Below are positions 1 through 8,265 of a stretch of 52,826 bases of DNA, piece by piece. Numbering within the stretch: the first letter of the stretch is position 1; every line of letters starts with the position of its first letter. The notes beneath the pieces were generated by a model. The model made no database searches and was not told the DNA's origin. It saw nothing but the letters and a program-made list of their open reading frames with translations. Origin of the DNA: Propylenella binzhouense (GTDB lineage Bacteria; Pseudomonadota; Alphaproteobacteria; Rhizobiales; Afifellaceae); assembly GCF_009866965.1 (NCBI RefSeq), contig NZ_SPKJ01000021.1:1-52826 (forward strand), written 5' to 3'. The position numbers and the translations under genes are program-made.

Positions 1-2
1 CG

Positions 3-578
3 CCGCCCCCGCCCGCCGTCCAGCCCGCGGCGGAGCGCCCGCGGCCGGCGAACGCGGAGGGACGCGGCTGGGTGGCCGACCTCCTGCGGCGGGCCTCCGC
101 CGACGAGGACCTGCCGCCGCTCAGGCCGGAGAAGGAAGACGGCCCCGACGATCAGGCGGTCGCGGGAGCCCCCAACGGCGCCGCGGAGCCCCCGCAGGCG
201 TCTCCCCTTCCGAAGGCCGGCCGCTCCCCGTCTCAGGTCGTGGAATCGCTCAACTCGCTCTCGATCGACATCGCGCGCGCGATCGATCACGAGGCCTCGG
301 TCGAGCTGTGGGACCGCTACAAGCGCGGCGAGCGGAACGTGTTCACGCGGCGGCTCTACACGCTCCAGGGCCAGCGGACCTTCGACGAGATCCGCCGCAA
401 ATACGAGCGCGACGGCGATTTCCGCAGGGCCGTCGACAATTACATCAACGATTTCGAGCGCCTGCTGGCGCAGGTCTCGAAGAACGAGAGCGATCCCGCC
501 ATTTCGCGGGCCTACCTCACCTCGGATACCGGGAAGGTCTACACCATGCTCGCGCATGCGGCGGGCCGGCTGAACTGA
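3..578 (+). CDS. Conserved alphaproteobacterial hypothetical protein, 5' end missing
   Basis: The reading frame is open to the left edge of the window, so the gene begins outside it. A GTG at 72 is an internal codon rather than a convincing start: the residues just before it (GRGW) run straight into VADLLRRAS, a join I recall from rhizobial proteins of this type. The visible part is a Pro/Ala/Glu-rich low-complexity segment followed by a conserved, charged helical C-terminal domain of about 115 residues, with motifs such as NSLSIDIARAID and FTRRLYTLQGQRTF. There is no enzyme motif, signal peptide or membrane segment. The function of the family is unknown to me. The gene converges on the Mla operon and ends next to a strong hairpin. 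Confidence 0.75.
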   Translation, partial: PPPPAVQPAAERPRPANAEGRGWVADLLRRASADEDLPPLRPEKEDGPDDQAVAGAPNGAAEPPQASPLPKAGRSPSQVVESLNSLSIDIARAIDHEASVELWDRYKRGERNVFTRRLYTLQGQRTFDEIRRKYERDGDFRRAVDNYINDFERLLAQVSKNESDPAISRAYLTSDTGKVYTMLAHAAGRLN

Positions 579-607
579 CCGCCGGACCCGCAAAGGCCGA
601 AAGCGCG

Positions 608-638
608 ACGGCCCGCCGCAAACCCTGCGGCGGGCCGT
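608..638. terminator. Hairpin between convergent genes, probable bidirectional terminator
   Basis: Perfect 13-bp inverted repeat (arms 608-620 and 626-638) with a 5-nt AACCC loop. It lies between the stops of the hypothetical gene and the Mla lipoprotein gene. There is no clear U-run on either side, so intrinsic termination is inferred from stem strength and position. Confidence 0.6.
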
Positions 639-662
639 CTGCCGTCCTGGCGGATGGTCCGC

Positions 663-1295
663 TCAGATCCGGGCGAGCACCTTCCGGGTGACCTCGACGA
701 AAGCCGCGTCCATCGCGGCATCGAGGGCGGCGACATAATCCTGATTGGTGCTGCCGACGACCGGCGACCGCGCCTGCACGATATCGCTCGCCACCACCCG
801 GCCCGTGCGGTCATCCATCAGCTTCAGCGCGAAGTCGGCGACGGCCGCGTGGTCCGCGATCTCGAAGGCGCGGATGTCGAGGATGATCTGGTAGTCGATG
901 AGCACCCCCTGCCCCGGCAGCGCGGCCGCGCGCACGCGTCCCGTGTCCTGGAGCGTTTCGAGCAGGCGGGCCTGCAGCAGGCTCGGCAGGCTGTCCGCCC
1001 AGACGGCACCCGGCAGATAGGCGTATTCGGACGCGGACGGCCTCGCCGCGATGCGCTCCGAGGCCAGCGCGCGCACGGCCGAGGGGGTCGGGACGAGGAT
1101 TTGGGCATTGCTGCCTGCCGGCACGGAGAATCCCGTCGGCGCGCTGAGGTCGTAGATCGCGTCCGGGGTCTGTGGCAGGAGCCGCGCGCATCCGCCGACC
1201 AGCGCGACTGAGATCGCGATGGCCAGGCCGGCTGCGAGGCCGGACCGGCCGCCGGCGGTTCGTGTCTTTCCGTCTCGGACCACGCGCGCTTCCAC
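663..1295 (-). CDS. ABC-type transport auxiliary lipoprotein (PqiC/YmbA-like)
   Basis: A 210-residue predicted lipoprotein. A hydrophobic stretch (residues 20-35) leads to a lipobox LVGGC with the acylated Cys at 36. The rest resembles the auxiliary lipoprotein domain (PF03886 type) that accompanies MCE transporters in alphaproteobacteria, including a 'YxLxxP'-like opening after the lipobox and a central beta-rich region. It is the last gene of the mlaE-mlaF-mlaD-like operon, 5 bp after the MCE gene, and presumably anchors or extends the lipid-shuttling complex at the outer membrane. The GTG at 1295 sits almost on top of a GAAGAGG element, so the GTG at 1283 is an equally likely start. Confidence 0.82.
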   Translation of the reverse strand: MEARVVRDGKTRTAGGRSGLAAGLAIAISVALVGGCARLLPQTPDAIYDLSAPTGFSVPAGSNAQILVPTPSAVRALASERIAARPSASEYAYLPGAVWADSLPSLLQARLLETLQDTGRVRAAALPGQGVLIDYQIILDIRAFEIADHAAVADFALKLMDDRTGRVVASDIVQARSPVVGSTNQDYVAALDAAMDAAFVEVTRKVLARI

Positions 1296-1300
1296 CCTCT

Positions 1301-3682
1301 TCAGCGGCGCTGGGCGCCGCGATACTCTGGTACCCTGTCGGGGCCGAAGATGACCTGGCTCGGGTCGCGGCTCAGATTCCCGATCACGACGTTGAGGCGG
1401 CTCACGGTCTGGCGCCCCTCGTTGATGAGGCTCTGCAGGTCGCGGAGCCCGCGATTGGTGAATTCGCTCGCGCCGCCGCCGATCGCCGTCACCTGCTTGT
1501 CCAGCGTGACCGCCGCCTGGCGCACGGCCGTCAGCGTGTCCCGTGCCTGGGCGACGAGGCCGTCAGTGCCCTCGCCGGCCATTCCGTTGAGCTTGGTGAG
1601 CAGCGCATCCGCCTTCTGGCTCAGCCCGTTGAGGCGATCGGCCACCTCCCGCGCGTCCTGGACGATCCGGTCGACCTCGTCGCTGTTGCGCCCGAGCGCG
1701 TCCGCAAACTTGTTGATGCCGTCGATCGACTGGCCGACCTTCTGCGAATCGACCGCCGCCAGCAGGTCGTCGACCCTGGCGCCCATCGTCGGCAGCCGGC
1801 TCGTGAAGGTGCCGACATCCGCCGAGATGCTCGTGAGCTTCGTCACGAGCTGGTCGATCTCCTCGCGATGCGCGCCGACCGTCTGGGCAACGCCGCTGAT
1901 GGAATCGACCGCGGACCGCACCTGCTGCGGATCGACCGCCGCCGTGATCTCGTCGATCCGCACGACGGCGCGGTTAACGGCCTCCGGGTCGACTGCGGCC
2001 GCCACGTCGCGCACCCGCTCGCCCGCCGCCGACACGTTCGTCATCAGGGCGTCGGCCCGGTCGCCGAGCCCGCCGAGCCTTGCGGTGAATCCGCTGATAT
2101 CCGAGGAGATCGCGGAAAGCCGCGTCACCACGGCGTCGATGTCCTCGCGCCGCGCGCCGAGCGTGTCCGCCACGCTGCCGATCGAATCGACGGTGCTGCG
2201 GACCTTCTCCGGATCGACGGCCGCGAACACCGAGCGGACCTGCTCGCCCGCGGCGCCGACATCGGCCATCAGCGCATCCGCCTTGTCGCCGAAGGTCCCG
2301 AGCCGGGCGGTGAAGCCGCTCACGTCGGAGGAGATCGCGGAGAGCCGCGTCACGACCCCGTCTATGTCCTCGCGCCGCGCGCCGAGCGTCTGTGCGACCC
2401 CGCTGATGGAATCGACGGCCGCGCGCACCTGCTGCGGATCGATCGCGCCCGCGATCTCGTCGAGCCGGGTCACGGCGCGGTTCACGGCCTCCGCGTCGAC
2501 CGCCGCGACGACGTCGCGGACCTGCTGCCCGGCCTCGGCGACGTTCGTCATCAGCGCGTCCGCCTTGTCGCCGAAGGTCCCGAGCCGGGCGGTGAAGCCG
2601 CTCACGTCGGAGGAGATCGCGGAGAGCCGCGTCACGACCCCGTCTATGTCCTCGCGCCGCGCGCCGAGCGCCTGGGCGACGCCGCTGATCGAATCGACGG
2701 CCGCGCGCACCTGCTGCGGATCGATCGCGCTCGCGACCTCGTCGAGCCGCGTCACGGCGCGGTTGACGGCCTCCGCGTCGACCGCGGCCGCGACGTCCCG
2801 GACCTGCTGGCCCGCCTCGGCGACGTTCGTCATCAGCGCGTCCGCCTTGTCGCCGAATGTTCCGAGCCGGGCGGTGAAGCCGCCGACATCGTTCGCGATC
2901 GTCCCGATCCGCGTGACCAGCTGGTCGATGTCCTCCCCGCGCGCGGCAACGCTCGCGGTGAGGCTTGTCACATTGTCGACCGCCTGGCGGATCTGGGCCG
3001 GATCGACGGCGCCCATGATCGCCTCGCCGCGATCGACGAGGCCGTCGAGCTTTCCGCTGATCTGCGCGAGCGCCTTCGAGGCTTCCGAGGCGTTGTGCAC
3101 GAGTTCGCTCACCTCGTCGGAGCTCGTCGCGAGCGCATCGGTGAAGGAGCGCACGTTCTTGACGATGTCGCCGACCGGCTCCGCATTGTTCTTCATCACG
3201 GCTTGCAGCGTCGCCAGCGTCTCGTCGGCGCGGGCGAGAATGCCGCGGGCCCCCGCGAGCAGGTCCTGCATGCCGGACCGCTGAGCCTGGAGCATCGGAT
3301 TTTCCTGCGTCCAGATGCTCGGCGCGCCGGTCGTGCCGCCGGAAAGCTCGACATAGCCGACCCCGGTCAGGCCCTGGAAACCGAGCGAAGCCGTCGTATC
3401 GGTCTTGATCGGCGTGTCGCGGTTGACGGAGAGATCGGCGATCACCTTGGACGGGTTCTGCGGATCGAGGCGCAGCTTCTGCACGTCGCCGATCTTGATG
3501 CCGTTGAACACGACCTGTCCGCCGGTTCCGAGCCCGGTGACCGGATCGCTGAAGACCACCGAGATCCGGCCGGTATTGCCGCTGTCGTGCCCGCGCGCGA
3601 GCCAGTAGATGAACCCGAAGGCGAGCGCCAGCACCACGAGCGTGAACGCGCCGATCAGGGTCGTATTGGCCTTGGTCTCCAT
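1301..3682 (-). CDS. MlaD/MCE-family lipid transport protein with long repeat tail
   Basis: A 793-residue membrane-anchored MCE protein, the periplasmic lipid-binding subunit of an Mla-type ABC transporter. One N-terminal transmembrane helix (about residues 4-28) is followed by a single MCE domain (about 39-117) and then a long helical tail. The tail contains about four copies of a 94-residue unit with signatures such as VTRLSAISSDVSGFTARLG and VDSISGVAQ. Ordinary MlaD is about 150-250 residues, so the tail is a large extension that could span the periplasm, as in PqiB or YebT-like tunnels, although those use extra MCE domains. I chose the ATG at 3682 because GGTGAGG lies just upstream and the ATPase gene ends 4 bp before; an in-frame codon at 3703 would overlap that gene. 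Confidence 0.9.
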   Translation of the reverse strand: METKANTTLIGAFTLVVLALAFGFIYWLARGHDSGNTGRISVVFSDPVTGLGTGGQVVFNGIKIGDVQKLRLDPQNPSKVIADLSVNRDTPIKTDTTASLGFQGLTGVGYVELSGGTTGAPSIWTQENPMLQAQRSGMQDLLAGARGILARADETLATLQAVMKNNAEPVGDIVKNVRSFTDALATSSDEVSELVHNASEASKALAQISGKLDGLVDRGEAIMGAVDPAQIRQAVDNVTSLTASVAARGEDIDQLVTRIGTIANDVGGFTARLGTFGDKADALMTNVAEAGQQVRDVAAAVDAEAVNRAVTRLDEVASAIDPQQVRAAVDSISGVAQALGARREDIDGVVTRLSAISSDVSGFTARLGTFGDKADALMTNVAEAGQQVRDVVAAVDAEAVNRAVTRLDEIAGAIDPQQVRAAVDSISGVAQTLGARREDIDGVVTRLSAISSDVSGFTARLGTFGDKADALMADVGAAGEQVRSVFAAVDPEKVRSTVDSIGSVADTLGARREDIDAVVTRLSAISSDISGFTARLGGLGDRADALMTNVSAAGERVRDVAAAVDPEAVNRAVVRIDEITAAVDPQQVRSAVDSISGVAQTVGAHREEIDQLVTKLTSISADVGTFTSRLPTMGARVDDLLAAVDSQKVGQSIDGINKFADALGRNSDEVDRIVQDAREVADRLNGLSQKADALLTKLNGMAGEGTDGLVAQARDTLTAVRQAAVTLDKQVTAIGGGASEFTNRGLRDLQSLINEGRQTVSRLNVVIGNLSRDPSQVIFGPDRVPEYRGAQRR
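2000..2960. repeat. Tandem 282-bp repeats inside the MCE gene
   Basis: The tail of the MCE protein is encoded by direct repeats with a period of 282 bp (94 codons). The best pair, 2278-2388 and 2560-2670, looks identical over about 110 bp. A third copy near 2840-2950 and a fourth near 2000-2110 are more diverged. The near-identity of the central copies suggests recent duplication or gene conversion. Confidence 0.85.
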
Positions 3683-3686
3683 CGCC

Positions 3687-4445
3687 TCACCCAAGTGCCG
3701 CACGCGCCCGCGGGCTGTTGAAGTAGCTGCGCACCCACGGATGATCGAACCTGCGCATCGCCGCGATGTCGCCTTCGATCAGAATGCGCTGTTCCCCCAC
3801 CACCGCAATCCGGTCCACGATCGCATGGAGCGTGTCGAGGTCGTGGGTTACCATGACCACCGTCAGCCCCAAAGTGTTTCTGAGATCCTCGATCAGGTTG
3901 TCGAAGTCGGACGCCGAGATCGGGTCGAGCCCCGAAGTCGGCTCGTCGAGGAACAGGATTTCGGGATCGAGCGCCAGCGCGCGTGCGAGCGCCGCCCGCT
4001 TGATCATGCCGCCCGAGAGCTCGGAAGGCATCTTCTGGCCGTCGCCCGGCTTCAGGCCCACGAGCTCGATCTTCAATTGCGAGAGCTGCTCGACGAGCGG
4101 CGGCGGCAGGTCAAGGAACTCGCGCATCGGGACGGCGACGTTCTGGGCAACGGTGAGCGCCGAGAACAGCGCGCCGAACTGGAAGAGCACGCCCCAGCGC
4201 TTCTCGATCTCGACGTCGGGGCCGTCCGGCCCGACCGCCTGCCCGAACGCCTCGACCGTGCCCGAAGAGCGGCGCACCAGCCCGAGGATGGACCGGAGCA
4301 GCACGGACTTGCCCGATCCCGACGCGCCGACGATCGCAAGGATCTCGCCCCGTCGCACGTCGAGGTCGAGATGGTCCAGCACCAACCGGTCGCCGAAACC
4401 GACCGACAGGTCGCGCACGCATATGACCGGTGCTTCGTTCGCCAC
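3687..4445 (-). CDS. Mla-type ABC transporter ATP-binding protein
   Basis: A 252-residue ABC ATPase of the MlaF/Ttg2A class, energising lipid movement across the inner membrane with the MlaE-like permease. Visible motifs are Walker A GASGSGKS (40-47), the Q-loop near QFGALF (89-94), signature LSGGM (143-147), Walker B with catalytic Glu in ILFLDE (163-168) and the switch His in VTHD (H201). The QFGALF Q-loop and the 'LSGGM.KRAALARAL' signature are typical of MlaF rather than of amino-acid importers. It starts 9 bp after the permease stop and is followed 4 bp later by the MCE gene, so all parts are probably co-transcribed. Confidence 0.92.
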   Translation of the reverse strand: MANEAPVICVRDLSVGFGDRLVLDHLDLDVRRGEILAIVGASGSGKSVLLRSILGLVRRSSGTVEAFGQAVGPDGPDVEIEKRWGVLFQFGALFSALTVAQNVAVPMREFLDLPPPLVEQLSQLKIELVGLKPGDGQKMPSELSGGMIKRAALARALALDPEILFLDEPTSGLDPISASDFDNLIEDLRNTLGLTVVMVTHDLDTLHAIVDRIAVVGEQRILIEGDIAAMRRFDHPWVRSYFNSPRARAALG

Positions 4446-4454
4446 GCGATCGCC

Positions 4455-5582
4455 TCAGAAGTCGATCGAGGCGTAGAAGATGGCGAACAGGCCGTCCACC
4501 ACGATGACCATGAAGATGGACTTCACCACGGCGGCGGTGGTGTGCCGGCCGAGCGATTCCGCCGAGCCGCGCACCGCCATGCCCTCGGCGCAGGCGATGC
4601 AGCCGATGATCAGGGCCATGAACGGCGCCTTCAGGAGCCCGCTGAAGAGCGAGCTGAAATCGACCGCGTCGCGCAGCCGCACCAGGAACACGTCCGGCAC
4701 GATGCCGGAATACATCCAGAGCGTCAGGAGCGCGCCGGCGAGCGCGGCCATGGCCGCCAGGAAGGTCAGGAGCGGCAGCACGAGAACGAGCGCGAGCACG
4801 CGGGGCAGCACCAGCACGTTCACCGGGTCGAGCCCCATCACCCGCAGCGCGTCGATCTCCTCGCCCATCTCCATCGAGCCGAGCTCGGCGGTGATCGCGC
4901 TGCCGGACCGGCCGGCGACCATGATCGCGGTGAGGAGCACCGCGATCTCGCGCAGCGCGATGATGCCGACGAGATCGACGGCGAAGATCTCGGCGCCGAA
5001 ATAGCGCAGCTGGAACGCGCTCTGCTGCGCCAGGATGCCGCCGATCAGGAACGACATCAGCATGATGATCGGCACGGCGCGCAGGCCTGCCACGTCCATC
5101 TGCTGCACGACGGCGGTCGCCCGGAACGTCGACGGATGGAGGATGGTCGTCCCGATCTCCCGGATCACCCCGCCGAGCATTCCCACCAGATTGCGGCCGT
5201 CGCCGGCCACCGAGATCATCGTCTCCCCGACATGGGCGAGGAAGTTCTCGCGCCCCTTCACCGGCGGCACCGGCTCGGCGAGCACGTCGCGGACCCGCTT
5301 CACGAGCGCCTCGCGGGCGGGATCCGCGCCCTGCCAGACGACCTCGCGGCCGGCCCCGGCCCAGGCGCGCTCGAGCCTGACCAGCAGGTAGGCCCCGGCG
5401 GTGTCGAGCGCGCTCACCCCCGACACGTCGATCACCAGCGTCCCGGCGCTCTCCTTCGCGGCGCCGGGCGCGAAATCGGCGAGCGCCGCCTCGATCCGGC
5501 TCGCGTCCCCGATCACCCAGCTGCCGGCCGGCCGCATCACCAACCGGCCTCCGTCGAGCTGTCGATCAAGCACTGCGGTCAT
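4455..5582 (-). CDS. MlaE-family ABC permease with N-terminal STAS domain
   Basis: A 375-residue permease, first gene of the Mla-like operon. Residues about 5-105 form a STAS-like domain (LVIDVSGVSALDTAGAYLL), the role played in E. coli by separate MlaB. From about 135 there is an MlaE domain with an interfacial helix and about five membrane segments, and the family motif AGRSGSAITAELGSM at 223-237. The STAS-MlaE fusion is common in alphaproteobacteria and explains why no mlaB gene is present. The ATG at 5582 has AGGA about 6 nt upstream. The gene is divergent from dgcN, with about 110 bp between the starts. Confidence 0.92.
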   Translation of the reverse strand: MTAVLDRQLDGGRLVMRPAGSWVIGDASRIEAALADFAPGAAKESAGTLVIDVSGVSALDTAGAYLLVRLERAWAGAGREVVWQGADPAREALVKRVRDVLAEPVPPVKGRENFLAHVGETMISVAGDGRNLVGMLGGVIREIGTTILHPSTFRATAVVQQMDVAGLRAVPIIMLMSFLIGGILAQQSAFQLRYFGAEIFAVDLVGIIALREIAVLLTAIMVAGRSGSAITAELGSMEMGEEIDALRVMGLDPVNVLVLPRVLALVLVLPLLTFLAAMAALAGALLTLWMYSGIVPDVFLVRLRDAVDFSSLFSGLLKAPFMALIIGCIACAEGMAVRGSAESLGRHTTAAVVKSIFMVIVVDGLFAIFYASIDF

Positions 5583-5692
5583 GGAATCCTGCGATGCTGA
5601 CGGGAACGGCAGCGCGTGTTACGGAGGTCGTCGCTGCGGTGCAATGTGCCGTCTGCCCGGCCCGCCCGCAAGCGCAGGAAAGCAACAGTCCC

Positions 5693-6706
5693 ATGGACAT
5701 CCGGACTCCCTACCTTCTGTTTCTGGGCGACGTTCCAGACGCCCTCGCCGCGAAGACGGCCTACGGCATCGTGGACTGGCGCCGCGACTGGTGCGTCGGC
5801 CAGCTCAGGCTGCCCGGCTGCCGGGCCGACACGGGACTGCCCGACCTGGACATCGCCGCCGCCCGGCAGGCAGGCGCGGAGACGTTCGTGATCGGCGCCG
5901 TCAATCCCGGCGGCGTGCTGCCGGAGCACTGGATCGCGAGCATCGTGGAAGCGATCGAAGCCGGAATGGACGTCGCCAGCGGGCTCCACATGCGCCTGCG
6001 CGACATCGAGGCGATCCGCAAGGCCGCCGAGCGCCACCAGGCGGCCCTCCTCGACGTGCGGCATGCAGATCGGAGCTTCTCGGTCGGCAAGGGCGTGCGC
6101 AGGAGCGGCCGTCGCATCCTCACCGTCGGAACCGATTGCGCGGTGGGCAAGAAATATGCGGCGCTCGCGCTCGAGCGCGAGATGACGGCCCGGGGCTACG
6201 ACGCCGAGTTCTGCGCGACCGGCCAGACCGGCGTGCTGATCGCCGGGCGCGGCGTGGCGATCGATGCGGTCGTCGCCGACTTCATCTCCGGCGCGGCGGA
6301 ATGGCTGACGCCGGAAGCCGATCCCCGCCACTGGTTCGTCGTCGAGGGCCAGGGTTCCCTCTTCCACCCGTCCTTCGCGGGCGTTTCCCTCGGCCTCCTG
6401 CACGGCGCGCAGCCGGACGCCTTCGTCGTCTGCCACGAGCCGACGCGGCGGACGATGCGGAACGTCTCGCATCCGATCGCCGCGATCGGCGACGTCATCG
6501 AGGAGACGGTCCGGCTCGGCCGCCTCACCAACCCGGACATCCGGCCGATCGGCATCGCCGTCAACACGTCGACGCTTCCCGCCGATGCGGCCGATGCCCT
6601 CCTCGCCGCCACGGCGGCCGAGCACGGGCTTCCCGCCGTGGACCCGATCCGCACCGGCATGGCGCCGATCGTCGATCGCCTGGCGGCGCTCTTCGGCACC
6701 CCATGA
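5693..6706 (+). CDS. dgcN: D-glutamate N-acetyltransferase DgcN (DUF1611 family)
   Basis: A 337-residue protein of the DUF1611 family. In Pseudoalteromonas, DgcN acetylates D-glutamate to N-acetyl-D-glutamate, the first step of a D-Glu catabolic route. Family features seen here: N-terminal LLFLGDVPD, a nucleotide-binding-like loop GTDCAVGKK (146-154), VEGQGSLFHP near 218-227 and HEPTRRTMR near 248. The ATG at 5693 is chosen because AGGAAAG lies upstream and the family begins here; the frame is open further upstream. It overlaps dgcA by 4 bp (ATGA). The assignment rests on family resemblance plus the pairing with dgcA. No DgcR-type regulator is adjacent. Confidence 0.85.
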   Translation: MDIRTPYLLFLGDVPDALAAKTAYGIVDWRRDWCVGQLRLPGCRADTGLPDLDIAAARQAGAETFVIGAVNPGGVLPEHWIASIVEAIEAGMDVASGLHMRLRDIEAIRKAAERHQAALLDVRHADRSFSVGKGVRRSGRRILTVGTDCAVGKKYAALALEREMTARGYDAEFCATGQTGVLIAGRGVAIDAVVADFISGAAEWLTPEADPRHWFVVEGQGSLFHPSFAGVSLGLLHGAQPDAFVVCHEPTRRTMRNVSHPIAAIGDVIEETVRLGRLTNPDIRPIGIAVNTSTLPADAADALLAATAAEHGLPAVDPIRTGMAPIVDRLAALFGTP

Positions 6707-7677
6707 CGCTGCGCGTCACGGCCTGCATCGAAAAGTGGCCGATCGCCGGACGCTTCGTCATCTCCCGCGGCGCGCGGACCGAGGCGACCGTGGTGGCGGT
6801 CGAACTCTCCGACGGCAGCGCCGCCGGCCGCGCGGAGTGCGTCCCCTATGCCCGCTACGGCGAGACGCCGGAAAGCGTGCTCGCGCAGATCGAAGCGGTG
6901 GCCGGCACGCTCTCCGACCGCACGGCGCTCCAGGCCCTGCTGCCGCCCGGGGCGGCCCGGAACGCGCTCGATTGCGCGCTCTGGGACTTGGAGGCCAAGC
7001 GGTCCGGGGTTCCGGTCGCCCATCGCTGCGCCGGCATGATGCCGCGCCCCGTGCTGACGGCCTACACTCTGAGCCTCGGCACCCCCGACGAGATGAGCGA
7101 GGCGACGCGCAAGGCTGCGGGACGCCCGCTCCTCAAGGTGAAGCTCGGGGGCGATGGCGACGTGGAGCGCATCCGCGCGGTGCGTGCCGCGGCGCCGCGC
7201 GCCCGCCTCGTCGTCGACGCCAACGAGGCCTGGAGCGAAGAGAACTACCTCGAGAACATGATCGCCTGCCTCGAATCCGGCGTCTTCCTCATCGAGCAGC
7301 CGCTCCCGGCAGGCGCGGACGATCTGCTGCTCCATGTCCCGCATCCGGTCCCGATCTGCGCGGACGAGAGCCTGCACGTGTTCGAGGACCTGGAGAAGAT
7401 CGCCGGCAAGTACGACGCCGTGAACGTGAAGCTCGACAAGGCCGGCGGGCTCACCGAGGCGCTCAGGACGGTGGAGGAGGCGCGCCGCCGCGGCTTTCTC
7501 GTCATGGTCGGCTGCATGCTCGGAACCTCGCTCGCCATGGCGCCGGCCGTACTCCTCGCGCAATACGCCCAGGTCGCCGATCTCGACGGGCCGCTTCTTC
7601 TCGCCCGCGACCGCCGTCCCGGCCTCCGCTATGCCGGCGCAATGGTGGAGCCGCCCCTCCCCGCCCTCTGGGGCTGA
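6703..7677 (+). CDS. dgcA: N-acetyl-D-glutamate racemase DgcA (enolase superfamily)
   Basis: A 324-residue enolase-superfamily protein of the dipeptide-epimerase/muconate-lactonizing group. In the characterised DgcNA pathway it converts N-acetyl-D-glutamate to N-acetyl-L-glutamate, which is then deacetylated to L-Glu. The superfamily catalytic set is intact: KxK base pair K145/K147, metal ligands D172 (VVDAN), E198 (EQP) and D221 (ADES), and the opposite-face lysine K243 in NVKLDKAGG. It is translationally coupled to dgcN by an ATGA overlap. Without the neighbour, an L-Ala-D/L-Glu epimerase role would be the main alternative. Confidence 0.85.
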   Translation: MTLRVTACIEKWPIAGRFVISRGARTEATVVAVELSDGSAAGRAECVPYARYGETPESVLAQIEAVAGTLSDRTALQALLPPGAARNALDCALWDLEAKRSGVPVAHRCAGMMPRPVLTAYTLSLGTPDEMSEATRKAAGRPLLKVKLGGDGDVERIRAVRAAAPRARLVVDANEAWSEENYLENMIACLESGVFLIEQPLPAGADDLLLHVPHPVPICADESLHVFEDLEKIAGKYDAVNVKLDKAGGLTEALRTVEEARRRGFLVMVGCMLGTSLAMAPAVLLAQYAQVADLDGPLLLARDRRPGLRYAGAMVEPPLPALWG

Positions 7678-7698
7678 AAAGCCCTCCATTAAGGCTTT
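7678..7698 (+). terminator. Weak hairpin after dgcA
   Basis: AAAGCC (7678-7683) pairs with GGCTTT (7693-7698) across a 9-nt loop, directly after the dgcA stop. The stem is short and lacks a separate U-run, so this is only a possible terminator. Confidence 0.3.
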
Positions 7699-7755
7699 CT
7701 CAGCCTTCCTGGGCTAGGAATTCGCGACCGGCCCGCCCGGAAGAGGAGTTTCGAG

Positions 7756-8265
7756 ATGGCCGGCCTTGCACGGCTCGGAGAGCTCAGCGAGGACGATTAC
7801 AACGAGATCGCCGGGGCGCTTCTCGCCACCGCGAAGGGCCGGGCATTCCTCGGCGAGCACGGCCGGCGTTCCCGGGCGCGCGAGATCCGGCCTCTGCTGC
7901 GGTCTCTGAAGCACCTCGAGGGCGAGCTCGCCGCCCTCCGCAGCGATCCCTGGCCGCCGGCGGCCGCGCTCGAGATCGCCGCGATCGCCGACCGCATCGC
8001 CGCGCTCGCGCCGGCATCGGCCTGCGACTTTCCGGCGCCAACGACCGCCGCCGAGCGCGCTGACGAGCTCGCCGCGGTCGAGCGCGAATTGCGGGTCCTT
8101 TCGGACGTGCTCGCCAGGATCGCGCCCGTCGCCTCCGCGCCTGCGGCGGAAGCCGACATCTTCCCGGACGATGCCGGCGAGGCGCGGACCTGGCCGGCGG
8201 TGATCGAGGACGACCTGCCTCTCGCCTTTCCCGGCTGCGACGAGGCGCCTCAGCCCGCGCGGTAG
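7756..8265 (+). CDS. Conserved alphaproteobacterial hypothetical protein
   Basis: A 169-residue acidic protein. Its N-terminus (LSEDDYNEIAGALLATAKGRAFL) belongs to a recurrent rhizobial pattern, 'L(S/T)xxDYxxIExAVxxTxxGRxFL', found at the start of several uncharacterised helical proteins. The middle is Ala/Glu/Arg-rich and probably coiled-coil (about 45-120); the C-terminal end is acidic and probably disordered. There is no signal peptide or membrane segment. The start at 7756 has a good GAGGAG Shine-Dalgarno 7 nt upstream. The 3' end overlaps the convergent dehydratase gene by 16 bp. I cannot assign a function. Confidence 0.75.
   Translation: MAGLARLGELSEDDYNEIAGALLATAKGRAFLGEHGRRSRAREIRPLLRSLKHLEGELAALRSDPWPPAAALEIAAIADRIAALAPASACDFPAPTTAAERADELAAVERELRVLSDVLARIAPVASAPAAEADIFPDDAGEARTWPAVIEDDLPLAFPGCDEAPQPAR

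Noticed and set aside
2000-2960. CRISPR array or mobile repeat
   Set aside because: The repeats are in frame with a 94-codon period inside one coding sequence and have no spacer structure.
1172-3721. An 849-codon open frame on the plus strand opposite the MCE gene
   Set aside because: It is Arg/Asp/His-rich antisense translation created by high GC and the repeats. The minus strand has a clear TM helix and MCE domain with operon context.
3609-5600. A 663-codon open frame on the plus strand over the Mla ATPase and permease genes
   Set aside because: Low-complexity His/Arg/Asp antisense product. Walker motifs and the MlaE signature on the other strand are decisive.
5602-5630. GGAAC between mlaE and dgcN as a possible EcfG promoter
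   Set aside because: No CGTT at 16 or 17 nt downstream; the bases there do not match.
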